Shown here piece by piece: positions 11,301-21,330 of a stretch of 64,000 nt of DNA (position 1 is its first letter; every line of letters begins with the position of its first letter). The stretch covers positions 1 to 64,000 of the forward strand of contig JAMKCH010012511.1 in assembly GCA_023653785.1 (NCBI GenBank), written 5' to 3'. The notes beneath the pieces are model-generated. The model worked only from the letters and a program-made list of their open reading frames with translations. It made no database searches and was not told where the DNA came from. Source of the stretch: Ophioderma brevispina (lineage: Eukaryota > Echinodermata > Ophiuroidea > Amphilepidida > Ophiodermatidae). A program made the position numbers and the translations under genes.

Positions 11301-14300
11301 TGAGGGTGTGCAACATTTGTGCATGGCATTTTGAAAACCAATATGGCCTCGCCACTACTATGTCCGAAAACTCTTCAAATCTCAGGTATTTTCCTGACGA
11401 AAAAGAGACAGAATATTTTGCATGTAACCACATTCAGGGAACAACAGAGGTCAATGGCATGACCTTGTTTGTCATTTACCTTTATAATCAATACAAAGAG
11501 AATACAACTACTTTTGGGCAATTCATGTGGAGTTTGACATTTGAGACCAGTTTGAGAAATGTGTCATATCACATATTTCACCTTGGTGATGACCTTTGAC
11601 GATTTTGTCATATCTCCCCTAACCATACTTTGTAAGTCCGTAACAAACTAATGCCTTCTTATCCTTGTAACAAGACGAACACTTTTGGTTACATTTTTAC
11701 AGCAATCAAGCATTTTCATTATTGCCCCTTGTATTATGCACTATTAAACCCTTTCGGATTCCACCCACTACTTTCACGAGGGGCAACCTCGCCTAAATTG
11801 GTTTCACTAACCTTCGTTTGAAGACACATACACTGAGAAATGAAGCTCTTTTCTCTTTGGTCAACGAATGCTCCAAATGACGCAACTGTATAGCTCGCCC
11901 TGGAACAAATTGTTTTTTAGCTGTAAGGTTTCAATTTTCGTGATCCTAGCTCATTTATTTTGTTTGTTCCATTAGATATCTCAAGAAAAGTTTACCTTTC
12001 ACGTAAAAACCAATCGCGCTGATGTTACGTTTTTTGATGTTATGAATCGAATTAGTTCAATTGCAGCATAGATTACTGTGTTGTAACCTAAAATTTAAAA
12101 AAATTTAAAAAATACAAAATTAAAAAAAAATACAAAATTACGAATTTATCCTGGAGTAATATTAGGCACGCATACTATACTTGGGCCAACGATTCAGATG
12201 ATATAAAAATCTCGATTTCTTCGAGGTAAATCGGGATAATGAGGCTGAAGTTTTGCCGGGAGTTTTGCCCATTGAATATTTTACCAATTTATTGATATTC
12301 TCTTCTACAGGGGGGCCGGGTTATGCAATACACTTCTTCGTCTATGAAAACATCAAGCGACTCTTCCGGGAAAGAAATAAACGAAGGTAATACAATTAAA
12401 TTACGAGAGGGTCGCAGAGGAATTATTCTGTCCGCAACTTTTGTTCTTGGACCACATCTTTTCAACTGGTCTCGCTATTCGTGATTATGTTTGCGCTTTA
12501 TTCCGTTGATGTATTTTATTAAGTATTACAAAATAACAACCTTTCGCCGGCTCGGATTGCGTGGTGTACATCTACATGCTTTCGTCCTGTAATCTAAAGG
12601 TCGTTGGGTCAAGGAACAAAATTTTAATTCATTATTATGCTTATATTTTAGATAGAGGTAGAGTTAGCAATTGCAACAAAAACGTCAGAGTCAGCGATTG
12701 AAATAGAAAATATTGAATCGCTGCCCTATGAGACGAGTCAAAAAGATGTCCTGGAACACAAGTTTCGGACGGAATAAGGCCATTGCGAGAGGGTCTGGGA
12801 GCTGGGGTACGTAATTTAGAACACAATACGGTTGCTTAGTGTAGTTGCATACAATCTGGTTGCTTTCTTTATTTGGAATTTATTCGAATTTGTTTTAATT
12901 TGGATTAAATGGGTTTGTTTTAAAAGTAAGGGATGTGCCAAGTCTACCTTACACTTTTTTTACGTATTTCGTCACTGCCAGGGAGTTGCAGAGAGTCTGA
13001 TCTTTCTCGCACTTCCAGAGAATTTTCAAAACAAAAGAAATCAATGATGAGTTGAGTTAAGGTCTTTGCGTAGTACGATGCCGTATCAACAGGCACTTTG
13101 ATAGAGTGTGACTTTGGATATGTCAGAGTGTAGAGAAGCGTTTTATCAATTTATTTTTTTAAAAATTATCTGAATCATGAGATAAATTACGTTAATTATT
13201 GACGTTAATGTAGAGGTTGTTTTATTTTTCGCGAAGTGTAGGACGGATAAGAACCTCGCTGCCAAAGGCATTGGTAGGTAATAGCACTTCACTTAGGTGT
13301 CCCTGTCACAGTTGTCAGGATAATCGCACTTGACCGTATTAGTCCGTGCAGGCAGCCCTTGAGCCTTCAGCTCTCGGGCTTCGGGCTGCCTTCACAGACC
13401 CATACGGTCACGTGCGATTATCCTGATGGATGAATTGGTTTCCTTATCCGTATCATATACTTACAGTGAGTAAACTGGAGTGGAGATGTTGATAGCTTGG
13501 CGGTTCAGCTGGATTGGCGTCCTGTCTGTATTGGATTAGCACCGGATACATCAAATCACTATCAAAACAGGTAAGAATATGAAAAAAAGTAACATACATT
13601 TTCATTACTTAAGAAGTGATACAAGGAAAGTGGGAAGCCAAGCGACTAAGATAAAGCAGAGCTAGCGAGACAAGCTTAATTAAAACGTGGGGAGTAGACA
13701 GCTCTGGTACACCAGAGGTATTATCAGCCTTTAAAATATTGTGATGACATTTTTCCCTCAACTTTATCATTAAAACCAGTTGATTCGGATTTCATTTTGT
13801 TGAAGATTGATTTCATCAAGGGATTGTGAGCCTAGTGGCATGTCATAGACGAACTTGTGATTTCTTCTACTTTAGCCCCATGCGGCTGGGTGTAAAGAAT
13901 AGACCGATGTATTCCCTGCATGTTGTAGCAGGAGGCTGCATGTTGTAAGAGGAGACTAAAATGGACGGCTATCTACTGTTCCAACATGTGGTTGCATGTT
14001 AGTGGAAACGTTTTGAAATTGTCTTAACATGGTCAAAATATCCAAATACCATGGTCATACTACTTGATAAGGACATACCTGTCTGTATGTATATGGGCTA
14101 CTGAGTTAAAGTTGGAAAAGAAATAAATTGTAATATTTTACTGTTTCTTTATATTTGTCTAATTACAACATTAGAACCAAAAAAAGTAAAAATAGGTATT
14201 TACGTTTATATATATCTTGATAGTATAAGTAACCACACGGCCACGATGACAAATATGACACGATGTGTTGAGATGTACCTTCTATATACTTTCAGGAATC

Positions 14301-14420
14301 ATCAGGACAAGTACCCAACGGAATAAGAAGGTCATAGGAGATGAGAACTACGGGGCGAGGATTCTCACATTATACCGAGGACTGCCGCCTGTCATGATAA
14401 GGGCTGTTCCAACAAACGGG
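8293..14420 (+). CDS. Mitochondrial carrier, carnitine/acylcarnitine-like (SLC25A20/29/45/47/48 clade)
   Basis: SLC25 carriers move metabolites across the inner mitochondrial membrane with three repeats of about 100 residues, each with a PX[DE]XX[KR] signature. Exon-like blocks: about 8293-8378, 8942-9004, 9223-9315, 10107-10237, 10380-10468, 10980-11108, 12311-12386, 13467-13570 and 14296-14420. Repeat 1 reads SLAGGFAGGCSTVIV, PLDTIK|VRLQTED, CAIKILRYE|GMRGFYKGLL and FYGYSLEN. Repeat 2 reads ISCPIE..VKCLLQ|VPQNGG, CARQIYLEGGF and GPGYAIHFFVYENIKRLF. Repeat 3 reads GGSAGLAS..IKS, then PNGIRR and YRGLPPVMIRAVPTNG. AGGF, DTIKVRLQT, KCLLQ, PNG.R and VMIRA.P.N resemble SLC25A20 most, but the substrate is not proven. 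The reading frame switches inside exons 1, 4, 5, 6 and 9 by one base or so, and at the 6/7 junction. The last exon (final helix) and the ATG were not found. Confidence 0.8.
8942..9004 (+). CDS. SLC25 gene exon 2
   Basis: The acceptor CAG ends at 8941 and the donor GTGAGT starts at 9005, giving 21 codons in phase 0. VRLQTEDNLAG continues directly from PLDTIK to complete the carrier signature of repeat 1. Confidence 0.75.
9223..9315 (+). CDS. SLC25 gene exon 3
   Basis: The acceptor TTTCAG ends at 9222 and the donor GTTTGT follows, giving 31 codons in phase 0. It ends FSCAIKILRYE, the matrix-side helix leading into EG..GFYKG of repeat 1. Confidence 0.7.
10107..10237 (+). CDS. SLC25 gene exon 4: second helix of repeat 1
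   Basis: The acceptor TTGCAG ends at 10106 and the donor GTAAGT starts at 10238. GMRGFYKGLLFPMVSGVPW and ATFYGYSLEN match the even-numbered helix of carriers. The frame then meets TGA, whereas a neighbouring frame continues MFLKQKYHRPVF to the donor. This implies a one-base change near 'gagaacgaatg'. Confidence 0.8.
10380..10468 (+). CDS. SLC25 gene exon 5: signature of repeat 2
   Basis: It lies between AG at 10378-10379 and GTGAGT at 10469. AGVF, NATISCPIE and VKCLLQ occur in order but in different frames, so two one-base breaks are needed. P.E..K is the repeat-2 carrier signature, and KCLLQ is as in carnitine/acylcarnitine carriers. Confidence 0.65.
10980..11108 (+). CDS. SLC25 gene exon 6: repeat 2 matrix loop
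   Basis: The acceptor TTCAG ends at 10979 and the donor GTAAGT starts at 11109. VPQNGGRIQR continues in phase from exon 5. After a TGA and a frame change come CARQIYLEGGF and FKDTGVRLL, the EGG....GT..LLR segment of carriers. Confidence 0.75.
11290..11712 (+). repeat. Dispersed repeat, copy in SLC25 intron
   Basis: 'catgaccttgtttgtcattta', 'ttgacgattttgtcatatct' and 'acaagacgaacacttttgg' recur in the same order and orientation at about 54.13-54.41 kb. It is probably one family of transposon-derived repeat. The 99-codon frame at 11300 is a by-product. Confidence 0.6.
12311..12386 (+). CDS. SLC25 gene exon 7: fourth helix
   Basis: The acceptor TTCTACAG ends at 12310 and the donor GTAATA starts at 12387. 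GPGYAIHFFVYENIKRLFRE matches the even helix of repeat 2. Joining it to exon 6 needs one base fewer in the GGGGG run at its start. Confidence 0.8.
12556..12625 (+). repeat. tRNA-like SINE head (weak)
   Basis: 'gcgtggtgtacatctaca' followed by 'cctgtaatctaaaggtcgtt' and 'gggtcaagg' resembles the anticodon and T arms of a tRNA (TGT-like anticodon). The B box and acceptor pairing are damaged. It is most likely a tRNA-derived SINE relic inside the intron. Confidence 0.3.
13315..13426. repeat. 112-bp near-perfect palindrome
   Basis: The left arm starts TCAGGATAATCGCAC and the right arm ends GTGCGATTATCCTGA. The arms pair over about 44 nt (including TTGACCGTAT / ATACGGTCAC and GCAGCCC / GGGCTGC) around a loop of about 24 nt that is itself partly paired (AGCC / GGCT). 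It lies in an SLC25 intron and ends 40 nt before exon 8 at 13467. Confidence 0.9.
13467..13570 (+). CDS. SLC25 gene exon 8: fifth helix, repeat 3
   Basis: The acceptor CTTACAG ends at 13466 and the donor GTAAGA starts at 13571. LGGSAGLASCLYWIST then GYIKS gives the AGG.AG..SW....P.D..KS pattern of repeat 3 with the P.D part altered. The start of the exon carries stops in this frame. Confidence 0.65.
14296..14420 (+). CDS. SLC25 gene exon 9: repeat 3 matrix loop and helix start
   Basis: The acceptor TTTCAG ends at 14295 and the donor GTAGGT starts at 14421. One frame carries VPNGIRRS and EMRTTGRGF, the other LYRGLPPVMIRAVPTNG. Together they match the end of a carnitine/acylcarnitine-type carrier, with one frame change in between. 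The final helix would be in a further exon that I did not find. Confidence 0.75.
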
Positions 14421-16040
14421 GTAGGTTTACGAAATTTTTGCCTGCCAGGAAAACAACAGAGGGTTGTCCCGAATGTCAAACGTGAATCATAACGATAATA
14501 TGGTAATAGAGGAATGCCATAATCAGAGCAATCTAAAAAGTCTTGCACCTTATACACCGGTAAAACAAAGGTGGGAGAGGGAACAATAAGTGGGGTTCAA
14601 GAATACCACCACCGTCGTATAATTTTAATTAAAGTTTCTAGTTCATTGGTCGAGAGCGAGAAGATGAGAAGAAGAGTGGCTCGATTTTTAATCCGATTAC
14701 CCAGGATTACTTCATTCACCGGCTCATTGTTATTGGTTAACTTCAAGGCCCGCCTCGCATGCACCTTGAAGTAATCTGGTTCATCCGAATCAACTGACCA
14801 GTCAGGAAAGTTTCAGAACAGGAAGTAATTGACACATGCTATACTAACACAGTTTATTAATATTCCAGCTAAATGTTCTCAGCTGGTTAGGAACTCCACG
14901 TTTGTCTGATCGATAATTATTTATTTATATTGGCGAAATAATTGAGGAAAGGAAAACATAGTGACTTTTAACAAAGAAACAGCAAAATTAGCCCATTGAT
15001 TAATGTTTGAGGTCAATAAAGGATGGTGTGTTGTATTTTAGCCTAATTTAAAAGATCCGGTTAGTTACTGTGTGAAAGACGATATGATGAATGATTGATA
15101 AATGCATTTTGAATAAAAACCTCAAACCATACCTATTTATGTCAGACAGTGTTCCAAAAAGAGCCAAAATGCTTGAGAATTTGGGGTCAAAGTTGTCTGT
15201 ACGTGATTGCAGAGAGTACGTTCGCCGACTGGTCAACGACCAAGTGGAATACTTTGTGCAAATGCCAGTTGTGCCAACTGGGTAGGTAGGTATTTAATTA
15301 GTTCTGGTGGGATTTAATGGCAGGTGTATGTAATGTTCTATAGACCAGTTAACAGCACTGTTTGTAAACATGTTAGGGCCTGGTGTATCTTGAAATAGGT
15401 CGGCCTGAATGTTACACACTGGGTAATTGGATCTGTTAGAGTTTTAATAGTGAGGGCCATAACGAGTGGCAGGCATGGATTGGCGCCACAAAAGAATGTG
15501 ACGTAGGATTTAACTGGTCTATAGCACACGAAAGAAGCGCAGTCTTTGATCCGAATCAATCGGATCTTAAGGCTAGTAGGATGAATAGGCGGATGAAAAG
15601 TTTATCTTTGAAAGTAGAACAGTTGAACCATATCCTTCTTTCTAATCTTCTCTGTCCGAGAGGCATCTTTTGAGTTAGTCTACCCCCCCCATTCGGGAGG
15701 GACAGAACTTCCGCTCCTTTGTCCATATTGAAGTTGTTATGGGTAGACTTGATGTACAACTTTTCACTTACTCATTCAGTCCAATTAGTGTTCCGTCAAG
15801 AATTTTAGTCTTGTCCAGTATGTGTCTTCCACCCATGCCGGCAATCTGCCGGGAATTTTGTCCTGTGTTGCCCCGTCTGAGTCGTCCTTTTCTGCGTTTT
15901 CAACCGGTCTCTTTTTTCAATGATCTGCGGCTTTAACCAAGTAATATAGGTGACAGTTGTGTCATTGGTGGCTTTTTTTTGCTACAATTTTAGAATTTTG
16001 GTTCTCAAAATGTAGATATTGGTCCCAGGAATCCAATCAA
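14421..16040. other. Downstream of SLC25; no assigned gene
   Basis: The last SLC25 exon should lie here. A 64-codon plus-strand frame at 15091-15285 (DSVPKRAKMLENLGSKLSVR ... RRLVNDQVEYFV) has protein-like composition and ends near GTAGGTAGG. I recognise no family and no good acceptor. A short hairpin (ACTTCAAGG / CCTTGAAGT) lies at about 14743-14774. Confidence 0.35.
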
Positions 16041-16049
16041 ATTGTTGTA

Positions 16050-16950
16050 CCAGTTGTTTTATCCATCCGTTGGGCGCCATCTTCGATTTCAAAATGGCAC
16101 GCCCATGTCACACATATTTTGCTATATGCTGGACTTTGAGCAACCATAGAAGGTTTCAAATGTGTGCATACCCATGTTTTTATGTCAAGGAACACAAATA
16201 ACACATTCAGGAAAGTCTGGCAGCATTGTTTTTTGGCAGCCATCTTGATTTAAAAATGGCCGCCATGTGCAACATATTTTACTCTGTATCTGGATTTATG
16301 AGCAACCATAGAAAAGCTCAAGTTGGCGGCAATACCCCTGTTTGTGATGTCAAGGAACACAAATATTACAGCCCGCAAGTTGCACAGATTGCTTCCTTCC
16401 AGCGGCCATCTTGAATTTCAAAATGGCCGCATTTAATATATACTTAGCCCAAGATCTGACTTCGGTGTGGGGCAACTAAACGGCGTCCAGTTGGTTGGCA
16501 TACCCATGTTTTTGATGTCAAGGAACACAATATAATGCAGAAAGGTGGAGAGTGTCTCCCTGTCAAGTGCGGACATCTTGAATTTCAAAATGGCCCGCCA
16601 TTTTCAAAACATATTTTGCCTCTGTATCTGGATTTTGGCAAATAGAAAGCTCAATGTTGGCGGCAATACCCTTGTTTGGATGTCAAGGAACACCAAATAT
16701 TACATTCCGGAACCAAGTCACAGATTGCTTGCCTTTCCAGCGGCCATCCGAAACTCAAAATGGCCGCCCATTTTTAATATATATTCGCCCAATATCTGGA
16801 CTTTGGAGCAACATTAAAAAAGGCTCCAGTTGGTGGCAATACCCATGTTTGTGTTATGTCAAAGAACACATCTAGTATTCAGAAAGTGTAGGATTGTTCC
16901 TCAGATGGCCCATTCTTGATTTCAAAATGGTTGCGGCAGTCTAAGGCGCG
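16050..16950 (-). repeat. 167-bp-type tandem repeat, cluster 2 (inverted)
   Basis: The core TTCAAAATGGCCGCC recurs with its AAAATGG at 16091, 16253, 16420, 16587, 16757 and 16924, steps of 162-170 bp. Each unit also carries 'atctggactttg.agcaac', 'ggcaatacccatgttt' and 'gatgtcaaggaacacaaata'. It is the reverse complement of the units at 1-240 and 18.75-19.5 kb. Several frames of 60-90 codons here are products of the repeat. Confidence 0.9.
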
Positions 16951-17010
16951 AACCACGGCAGGCGTATATAAGATCGTCGATCACCCTGGTTTCGAGCCCG
17001 TGAGAGTCCT
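16927..17010 (+). repeat. tRNA-derived SINE head
   Basis: 'gcggcagtctaaggcgcg' resembles an A box of the leucine/serine type, and 'ggtttcgagcccgtg' a B box with one extra T. About 50 bp separate them. The acceptor stem does not close, so this is a SINE head or relic rather than a working tRNA gene. It directly follows the last 167-bp unit. Confidence 0.4.
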
Positions 17011-17459
17011 GGTTTCTTTTTCATACTCAAATAGTTCCTATCGAAAATTGCTAATTGCATAAAGTTGGATTATGGAATTTCTCCTCGCACCCACACATTG
17101 CATAGAATGTGCAGGTGTATGGTTCGGATAGTCATGGTTAAAGCTGTGTGTCAGAGGAGTAAATTCTTACCACGTAAAAAGTTGCCGACCTCATCGATAA
17201 GAGATTGATGGTTGGTCCTAAAGCCTACTGGAAGGTCCAACCCTGATATTGACATAAGATGCATGGACAAACTTTGTTAAAACTGTAATGCTGCTTTCCT
17301 CATCAGCACATTATAACGTCAGGACCACTATCAAACAGCCCAAGAAAGAAGAAATGTATCTGAACGCACAACGGTATGATATTGATGTCATCATTATACA
17401 GCTCTGCCTGAGAAGAATAAGCTAAAATGCAGCGACAGGAAGTGTGGGGTTGCTTTTTC

Positions 17460-18275
17460 TCACCAAAGGCTCTCAATGTTTACGCCAAGTTTATGCCAGC
17501 CTTGGCAACTGAATGAGCACATCCTGGAAGCTCACTGAGGGTAATCATGAAACACCAGTCATTTGGTGCTACCATCCAGATGAAAATGTCTCTCGCTTTT
17601 ACCATGGACTTTTCCACTGCCACCGTGCAGTTCCAGCCCATAATTCTTTGTGCATCCCCGGAGATTTGCGGATGTTAGACTTGGGTCTGGGGACACGCTT
17701 GTTCGCATTGCAGAGGGGCCAGCCCAGCGCGACCATGGTGGGTGTGCGTGAGAAATGTGTTTTTGGTGTATCTGTTTTTGGTAACGGTTTAGTCTTGTTA
17801 CCACTAGCAACAAAATCCAAAAATCAAGCACGTAGACTATGGACATACCGTCGCCCAATGGAGCCAAACTTGTCCAGGTGAACTTACATTCTGGTCAGGA
17901 GAGGGGGGGATTATTAAGGGCATCATTAAGAGAACCCAAGAGCCTACAACAATTTAAAGCTGTTAAGTCTGATCGTAGAATTGTCTCTTGCAGGAGCAGG
18001 ATGAAGTTACGTCAGAGTAAAATAAACCCCCTCCTAGAGATCCATGAAAAACTCACTTCAGGACAAAGAAATTGGAACTGGCAGATTGCTACTATAAGAA
18101 AGAAGAAGGCTACTGCAATGACCCGAAGACATCAAAGCCAAGAAAAAACTGAGTTGCAGCCAGCAGCACCGTACTAAATCCACCGGAAGCTCCAAGCAGA
18201 CATTGATTATGCCGGTGGATATGGTTTCAATACTTGAAATTGCACTGGACACCTGGACAACAATAAAAACTTGAA
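17460..18275 (+). other. Possible decayed coding or retrocopy sequence, unassigned
   Basis: Overlapping plus-strand frames (17513-17881 and 17839-18177) have rather high GC and mixed composition. In a third frame, LADCYYKKEEGYCNDPKTSK appears near 18078-18137, more protein-like than its surroundings. CAACAATAAAAACT at about 18258 could be a polyadenylation signal. No family is recognised and no splice sites are convincing. It may be a decayed retrocopy or a 3' UTR. Confidence 0.25.
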
Positions 18276-18749
18276 AACCTATATACAAAAAAAACAAAAC
18301 TGAAAAAAACATACCCAAAAAATAGTAGCCATTTTGAAATTTATTACATGGCTGTCAGAAGGAAACACTCTGTGACTCTCTGGCTGATAATATAATCCCC
18401 GCCTAAACACTCCGACGATAGACGATTACTGTATTTTTTAAAAAGGTATGTAGGTATTGTAGGTGAATTATACTAATAAATGCAGGAGCGTTGTTCGCGT
18501 TATGTGTTTGCTTATTAACCTGTGCCGTTAATGCATTGATAACGAGCATGATGTGGAAGTTTGAGAGATTTCTGATCCAGCTGGCTTGACGCGTTCATTT
18601 GAAAGCAGTTTGAGCACGTTGATGGGCCATTTCAACATCGTTCGGAATTTGGTTTGGGCGGGGAGTATATATATATTCCTTGAACATCATAAACATGAGT
18701 CTTGCCATCAAATGGAACCTTCTATTATGTTCCAGATATTGAGCGAAAG

Positions 18750-19665
18750 TATACGACTAAAATGGCAGCCATTTTGAAAATTCAGATGGAGATGGCTGCC
18801 AAAAAAGAACAAATTGGGACTTTCTGGATGTGTATATGGTTCCCTTGGACATTCAAAACATGGGTATTGTCACCAGTTGGAGTTTTCATGTTGCCTCAGA
18901 AGTCCAGATATTAGGCGAGTATATATTAAAAATGGCGGCCATTTTTTAAATTCAGATTTGGGCCCACCTAAGGAAACAATCTGTGATTTTTAGATGTAAT
19001 ATTGGCATTCACTGACATCACAACATGGGTTTTGCCACCAACTTGAGGAAAGATTCCATCTGTACCCCCCTCGTATATATTTACATGATACAAAATTTAC
19101 TTAAAATTTGGCCTGTTTGATCCAAAACACGGAAAACTTTAAATTAAACGGTAAAAAATAATACCAGTTTTTATGTGGCATGCTTTAATATATGAGAGGG
19201 GGGGGGTTAATATGGACGTCTTGCCCCAAGCTTGACCCTTCTAGTTGATCAGAAGTGCAGATAGTGAGCAAAATATGTTTGCAAAAATAGAGCAAAAAAA
19301 TGGCGGCCATTTTGAATATTCAAGATGACTCATGGGGAATAGAAGGCAACTATCTGCGACTTTCTGGATGTGCTAATTGGTGTTACTGAATCACAAACAG
19401 TGGTAATTGCACTCAATTTCGACCTCTATGTTGCTCAGAAGTCCAGATATAGGCAAAAAATTTTGAAAAGGCAGCCATTTTGAAAAACCACATGGCCGCC
19501 AAACGGAAGGGAGAAAAAAATGGTAACAATTTGATTTGGATTCATCGGACCAATCTACATTTTAAGACCAAAAAATTCCATATGGTAGCAAAAAAGCCTA
19601 ACAAATCTCAAACCATCAACACTACTGCCCCATACTACATGTAGGGGCCTACATTTGGTCACGTG
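18750..19665 (+). repeat. 167-bp-type repeat, cluster 3
   Basis: Cores AAAATGGCAGCC, AAAATGGCGGCC and related forms start at 18759, 18929, 19297 and about 19466; a unit near 19.1 kb is decayed. The tail 19520-19660 matches 236-360. The orientation is that of cluster 1. Confidence 0.85.
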
Positions 19666-21004
19666 ATCCACAAGGAATAGCGTAGATAACTCCAGGTTGG
19701 AGTTCCTTGGGAACGGGATCTTTAGGGTTTTGTACTAGTTGTCTGTCGTAGCTTGTTTAAGTTGAGAAAACAGTAGCGCGTCCTTGTGTCAGCAAGGGAG
19801 AATCTGAAGAGAGTCATCCCTCTTAGGTCTTATAAGAGGGAATGACTAGCGCAGACAGGATCGTATCAAGATGACGCGATACAAGTATTACCTTTTTTTT
19901 CGTGGGGTCCCACTGCAACGTCTCGCGTATACGGTCGTTCGCACAGTTGACAAAAACTGTTGCGAGAGATAGTTTGAGGGTGCAAACGACTTTTACGGAT
20001 AGCAGGAACAGGAGTGGGGACCCCCATAATCTTCCAGATAGGGGGTTAAAAGCAGTAAGGGGGAAGATAGAGGGTCCCTCCCTGCTGCTTCCGCCCTTGT
20101 TGTTTACATTGGCCCAACCCATCTTTGCAATAGCACCTCCCGCCTCCCCCAGCTCTATCCCCTTGGTTCGAGCGGGGTGGCGCATCACTGGCCAGAGGAG
20201 CGAAGGCCCACGGGTGGGCGGGGGGGGAAAGGGGAGAGAGGGGAAAAAGTAAAACGCAATCAGGGGAGTTTGTCCCAAATGTAGTTCCTAAGAATCCTAT
20301 AAATGGGTAAAAAAAATAAGGTCCGAACCCGGTTTCCGAAGACCCTCTCATTTCTTCTTCGTTTTCTTTCTTCTTTCAAAATCTCCACGTTCGTTCGGCG
20401 CTTCGCGCTTGTGCACACCCAACTCAAAGCCTCCTAAGGTTGAGAGCCCTCGGGTATTTTCTTTTTCTTTCTTCCCATATTTCATGCTGTGGTAGATTTT
20501 TTTTTCGGGCTCTAAAGTCAAATAAATTGTTAGCACCATACAATTGTTGCAGTCAACAACCACGTGGATAGCACGATTATTTTATTAACTGCATGTATTT
20601 CATTTTTTATTATTTTGATGTAACTCAAATGCGTATAAGTCACAAAGGAAAGCAAAACTATAGCTCTGAGTAAAAAAGTCAACATATTTTAAAACGTTCC
20701 ATGTGCTTTCTGGATTCCAGGTGAACCATGTTTTACATACGAGTCCTTATTTAGAGTTTATTGGTTAACAGTACCTTGCAAGAAGAACGGCAGTGTGTAC
20801 AACTCTGTGGGAGATGGGTGTAACGTGTAATGCCTGTATAGTGTTCAAATACAATGTCCCAAATAATTTCCTTGGACTTTTCATAGACGCTTGTTAGTGC
20901 CCATGGCAAAAGGCAGTGTTAAAGGGGAATGCCCTTACAACAGAAAAACAATCGCCGGGTTGCTTTCCTCGCATCCCCCTCCTTTACTGGGCTGGCTGAG
21001 ACCT
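19666..21004. other. Unassigned; GC-rich block with frames on both strands
   Basis: 19.85-20.45 kb is richer in G and C than its flanks. It is open over 116 codons on plus (19902) and 151 on minus (19823), which overlap. Long purine/pyrimidine runs cause the openness; neither translation has family motifs. The remainder is featureless. Confidence 0.35.
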
Positions 21005-21330
21005 AAGTGAATTCATAGACACTCAATAGATATCTTACCCTTGTATTTGGCTACAGAAATTCTTTACAAGAGAAAACAAAAGGTGATTTTGATTTGCTTA
21101 TATTTCAATACAAAACAGGCTGAAGTTTTTATGTTTCCTTCTCCATTCCGAAATTGGACACTTTACAATGTTTGTACAAAGGATAGTTCTCAGCCAAATT
21201 CGTTTCAGATGGTGATTATTTTTTTATGTGGTAAGTTTTATATTAAGTGCCAAAAATTAGGCTTTCAATTTGTAAGGGATTATGTGAAATCTCTCACTCG
21301 TACACCTTTAATATTATCAATGAGGTGAGT
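21005..21330 (+). repeat. Dispersed repeat, related to 53.05-53.28 kb
   Basis: 'acactcaatagatatcttacccttgtattt' and 'aaaggtgattttgatttgctt' have close counterparts in the same order at 53.05-53.13 kb. The 95-codon frame at 21041 is explained by this repeat. Confidence 0.5.

Noticed and set aside
12653..12790. Possible extra SLC25 exon (IEVELAIATKTSESAIEIEN..., after ATTTTAG)
   Set aside because: Acidic and without carrier features; the repeat 3 helix is found further on at 13467.
16545..16875. Overlapping 73- and 90-codon frames
   Set aside because: They lie wholly inside the 167-bp tandem repeat.
19823..20278. 151-codon minus frame and the overlapping 116-codon plus frame
   Set aside because: Low-complexity, mutually antisense and without motifs; openness follows from base composition.
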